7,279 bases of DNA from Clostridiaceae bacterium (GTDB lineage Bacteria; Bacillota; Clostridia; Oscillospirales; Acutalibacteraceae): assembly GCA_904501875.1 (NCBI GenBank), contig CAJGCQ010000060.1, positions 1 to 7,279 on the forward strand, in the 5' to 3' direction. Under the pieces are notes generated by a model. That model made no database searches. It had not been told where the DNA came from and saw only the letters and a program-made list of their open reading frames with translations. The translations under genes and the position numbers were made by a program. Below, piece after piece: positions 5,478 to 7,279 of this stretch (positions are counted from its first letter, which is position 1; the number at the start of each line of letters is the position of its first letter).

Positions 5478-6107
5478 ATGCAAAAAGGAAAGGTGCTAAG
5501 TCTTAAGAATTTTAAGTTTATGGACTTTGTGGCAAGGAACAATATTTTAACAATACTCGTAGTTTTAATTGCGGGCGGGGTAGCGGTCGGAATTTTTACC
5601 CAATCAAGGTTTCAGGTACTTTCAAAATATTCTGCCGGATATTTAGAGCGCTTCATTGCTTTGAGGTCGGGGGAGTCTTTTGTATCGGTTGCGTTCATCT
5701 CATTTATGGGTTCTGCTCTAGCGCTCCTTCTGCTTTTTGCGGCGGGAACCTCAATGCTCGGAGTAGTGCTTGTTCCGCTTCTGTCGGCTTTAAAAGGCGT
5801 TTTATTCGGCGGAGTTTCAGCGCTTTTATATTCTCAATATTCAGTAAAGGGGATTGCCTTTAACGCAGTTTTAATTATTCCTTCGGCTTTTATTTTGGTG
5901 ATTGCCTTTTTGCTTGCAGCAAGGGAATCTATGCGATTTTCAATATTAATAGCAAAAATTTCTCTGCCGGGGTCACCCTCTGTAAATCTGGCTTTTGATT
6001 TTAAGAATTACTGCGGAAGGTATATATTTATTGCGCTTATCGCATTGGCATCTGCCTTAACGGACGCAGTTCTTTCCTGTTCATTTTTGGACAGTCTGAT
6101 GTTGTAA
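5478..6107 (+). CDS. spoIIM: SpoIIM-like integral membrane protein (stage II sporulation protein M family)
   Basis: This is a 209-residue polytopic membrane protein with about five hydrophobic segments (roughly 22-40, 70-90, 92-117, 127-148, 181-204), similar in length and layout to Bacillus subtilis SpoIIM. The middle stretch GTSMLGVVLVPLLSALKGVLFGG, followed by GIAFNAVLIIPSAFILVIAFLLAARES, matches the family's characteristic G-x-S-x-x-G, K-G-x-x-x-G and proline-containing membrane pattern. SpoIIM works with SpoIID and SpoIIP in peptidoglycan remodelling during engulfment of the forespore. A spoIIM gene near xerD is a recurrent arrangement in endospore formers, which supports the call more than sequence alone. 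The start follows GGGAG (5466-5470) by seven bases; an ATG at 5473 is out of frame. It probably forms an operon with xerD, 22 bases downstream. A non-sporulation SpoIIM-family protein is the main alternative. Confidence 0.7.
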   Translation: MQKGKVLSLKNFKFMDFVARNNILTILVVLIAGGVAVGIFTQSRFQVLSKYSAGYLERFIALRSGESFVSVAFISFMGSALALLLLFAAGTSMLGVVLVPLLSALKGVLFGGVSALLYSQYSVKGIAFNAVLIIPSAFILVIAFLLAARESMRFSILIAKISLPGSPSVNLAFDFKNYCGRYIFIALIALASALTDAVLSCSFLDSLML

Positions 6108-6129
6108 AATAATTTTAAGGAGGTTTAAT

Positions 6130-7014
6130 ATGACGGATTATATCGCAGCTTATAAAACATATTTGTCGAATGTTAAAAAGTCTTCGTCAAATACGGTTGA
6201 GTCATATATTCGTGATGTACATCAATATTCGGAATATTGCACCTCTTTTGGAAAATCGGCAGAGAAGATGACCTCAGAAGATTTTCGCGGTTATTTGGAT
6301 TATTTAACAGCTTTAGCTAAGTCGGAGGCGACAAAAACCCGCATTCTCGCTTCACTTCGTTGCTTTTACAAATTTATGATTTCTGAAGGCTTTTGCGAAA
6401 CGAATCCGACAGATGCGGTAAAAATTAAAAGAACCGAGAAAAAGCTTCCCGGCATTCTCGATTCCAATGAAATCATGTTGCTTTTGTCTCAGCCCGACGG
6501 GACGGATTACAAGAGCAGACGGGACAAGGCTATGCTTGAGCTTTTATACGCTACTGGAATTAAGGTTTCGGAGCTCATAGAGCTTACGGTCAGCAATCTC
6601 AATCTTCAAATCGGAATACTGCACCTACATAACGAGAAAAAAGAACGCATAGTTCCTATATATCCCGCAGCTGTTAAAGCGATTTCAAACTACCTTATAA
6701 ATGTAAGACCCGTTATAGCAACAGACGAGGCAGAGGACAGGCTGTTTACTAATATGAACGGTCAGACGATGTCCCGACAGGGCTTCTGGAAAATTATCAA
6801 GCATTACGCAGAAAAGGCGGGCATCAAAAAGGACATTACGCCGCACACGCTCAGGCATTCCTTTGCGGCACATCTGCTTGAAAACGGCGCACAGCTTAAG
6901 GATATTAAAGAAATGCTCGGTCATTTGGATATTTCGTCAACCCAGGTATATGCACAGTTCGTAAAAAGCAAGTATACTATGACATATGCAAAATATCATC
7001 CGTTGGCCAAATAA
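6130..7014 (+). CDS. xerD: Tyrosine recombinase XerD, with atypical active-site residues
   Basis: XerD with XerC resolves chromosome dimers at dif; in B. subtilis it also unloads SMC complexes near the terminus. The 294-residue length is typical. Residues 1-90 form the core-binding SAM-like domain (TVESYIRDVHQYSEYC, KTRILASLRCFYKFM) and 105-294 the catalytic domain. HxxR is present as His239 and Arg242 (TPHTLRHSFAAHLL), with His265 (MLGHLDISSTQ) and the nucleophile Tyr274 (QVYAQF). Two usual features are missing. The first catalytic Arg, normally in TGLRVSEL, is Lys145 (TGIKVSEL, codon AAG 6562-6564). The beta-hairpin GKG motif carrying the catalytic Lys is replaced by HNEKKER (167-173), one residue shorter. 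The start follows AAGGAGG (6117-6123) by six bases. The adjoining spoIIM-like gene favours XerD over XerC. Whether the protein still recombines cannot be told from sequence. Confidence 0.88.
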   Translation: MTDYIAAYKTYLSNVKKSSSNTVESYIRDVHQYSEYCTSFGKSAEKMTSEDFRGYLDYLTALAKSEATKTRILASLRCFYKFMISEGFCETNPTDAVKIKRTEKKLPGILDSNEIMLLLSQPDGTDYKSRRDKAMLELLYATGIKVSELIELTVSNLNLQIGILHLHNEKKERIVPIYPAAVKAISNYLINVRPVIATDEAEDRLFTNMNGQTMSRQGFWKIIKHYAEKAGIKKDITPHTLRHSFAAHLLENGAQLKDIKEMLGHLDISSTQVYAQFVKSKYTMTYAKYHPLAK

Positions 7015-7019
7015 AACCG

Positions 7020-7188
7020 GTGATTGAAAAACGGTTTATGCTATAGGTGAATGGGAACGGCTTAATTCCGACGGCATAAACCGTGCTGTAACGCTTTTAT
7101 TGATCTTGGCAAAAAGGAGATAGCAAAAGTTTTATACAGCAAGTACCTAAAATGCAGACTGCCGAAAATGCGTATATTCAGAAAATAA
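7020..7188 (+). pseudogene. Probable small gene broken by two homopolymer frameshifts (unknown function)
   Basis: Three protein-like segments follow one another in different frames. A GTG at 7020 gives M-I-E-K up to the A-run 7027-7031. A second frame reads YAIGEWERLNSDGINRAVT (7037-7093). After the T-run 7095-7098 a third frame reads FIDLGKKE, then KVLYSKYLKCRLPKMRIF near the end, stopping at TAA 7186-7188. Restoring one A and one T would join them into one product of about 57 residues. The cause may be genuine decay or homopolymer sequencing errors. No ribosome site is evident before the GTG. I do not recognise the family. An 11-base inverted repeat inside (7031-7041/7074-7084) is unusual for coding DNA and leaves room for a structured RNA instead. 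Confidence 0.42.
7031..7084 (+). repeat. 11-bp inverted repeat enclosing a smaller hairpin
   Basis: ACGGTTTATGC (7031-7041) and GCATAAACCGT (7074-7084) are perfect inverted arms. The 32 bases between contain GGAA (7054-7057) and TTCC (7066-7069), which can pair as an inner stem. A transcript from xerD would fold here. No T-tract follows directly, so it is not a standard terminator. Confidence 0.5.
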
Positions 7189-7217
7189 TATAATTTGAGG
7201 AGAATTGAATCAAATTA

Positions 7218-7256
7218 TTTAGAAAGGGTGGGTAAAAACCACCCGGATTTTCTAAA
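7218..7256 (+). terminator. Two-part hairpin, possible terminator of the xerD transcript
   Basis: GGGTGG (7226-7231) pairs with CCACCC (7239-7244) around loop GTAAAAA. The outer arms TTTAGAAA (7218-7225) and TTTCTAAA (7249-7256) extend the stem past a GGAT bulge. The inner stem is followed by GGATTTTCT, a short T-rich tail. It may be an intrinsic terminator with a weak tail, or a regulatory hairpin for a gene beyond the window. No gene is seen from 7189 to the end. Confidence 0.5.
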
Positions 7257-7279
7257 TCTATAATTATACTAAATGAATA

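Noticed and set aside
7020..7100. Resemblance to a cobalamin riboswitch core (AGGTGAATGGGAA, then ATTCCG, then GCTGTAA).
   Set aside because: The hallmark GGTGNAAATCC loop and the CCCGCNACTGT box are not matched, and no good 3' closing element is seen. The interval reads better as frameshifted coding sequence.
7197..7222. GAGGAG followed by a TTG-started five-codon ORF near the window end.
   Set aside because: Spacing is too short, the ORF is five codons long, and the stop lies in the hairpin arm; no support for translation.

Overview
The window looks like chromosome from a low-to-mid GC, spore-forming (or spore-former-derived) member of the Clostridia, probably near the Oscillospiraceae/Ruminococcaceae. 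This rests on the 2-hydroxyacyl-CoA dehydratase-activase-type protein, a tryptophan T-box in front of a trpXYZ-type ABC transporter, strong AGGAGG-type ribosome sites, and a spoIIM-like gene next to xerD as in many endospore formers. The taxonomy is inference.

Layout. (1) 2-1141: C-terminal part of a giant CoA-enzyme activase-related protein, cut by the window edge. (2) 1122-1527: a sigma-A promoter inside the last codons of that gene, a complete T-box leader with apparent specifier codon UGG (Trp), its terminator, and then a 12-codon leader ORF containing one Trp codon whose end is complementary to the trpX ribosome site. (3) 1528-4287: trpX (lipoprotein binding protein), trpY (permease) and trpZ (ATPase), closed by a strong terminator that also serves the convergent gene. 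(4) 4330-5064, minus strand: a FabG-like short-chain dehydrogenase with its own extended -10 promoter. (5) 5065-5477: a 413-base divergent regulatory region with four exact copies of GTTTACATAA, the reverse complement of the XerD arm of dif, plus a fifth degenerate copy over the -35 box of a forward promoter, a candidate sigma-E promoter and two inverted repeats. (6) 5478-7014: a spoIIM-like membrane protein and xerD, evidently one operon. (7) 7015-7279: a probable small gene broken by two homopolymer frameshifts, and a strong hairpin.

How they work together. The trp block reads as a tryptophan-scavenging unit: uncharged tRNA-Trp would relieve termination in the T-box, and ribosome stalling on the leader ORF could additionally free the trpX ribosome site. 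The two most interesting points are that possible second, translational Trp sensor, and the cluster of solitary XerD half-sites directly upstream of the operon that encodes XerD. This XerD also departs from the usual active site (Lys in place of the first catalytic Arg, and no GKG motif in the beta-hairpin), so autoregulation or a DNA-binding role beyond dif recombination is worth testing.
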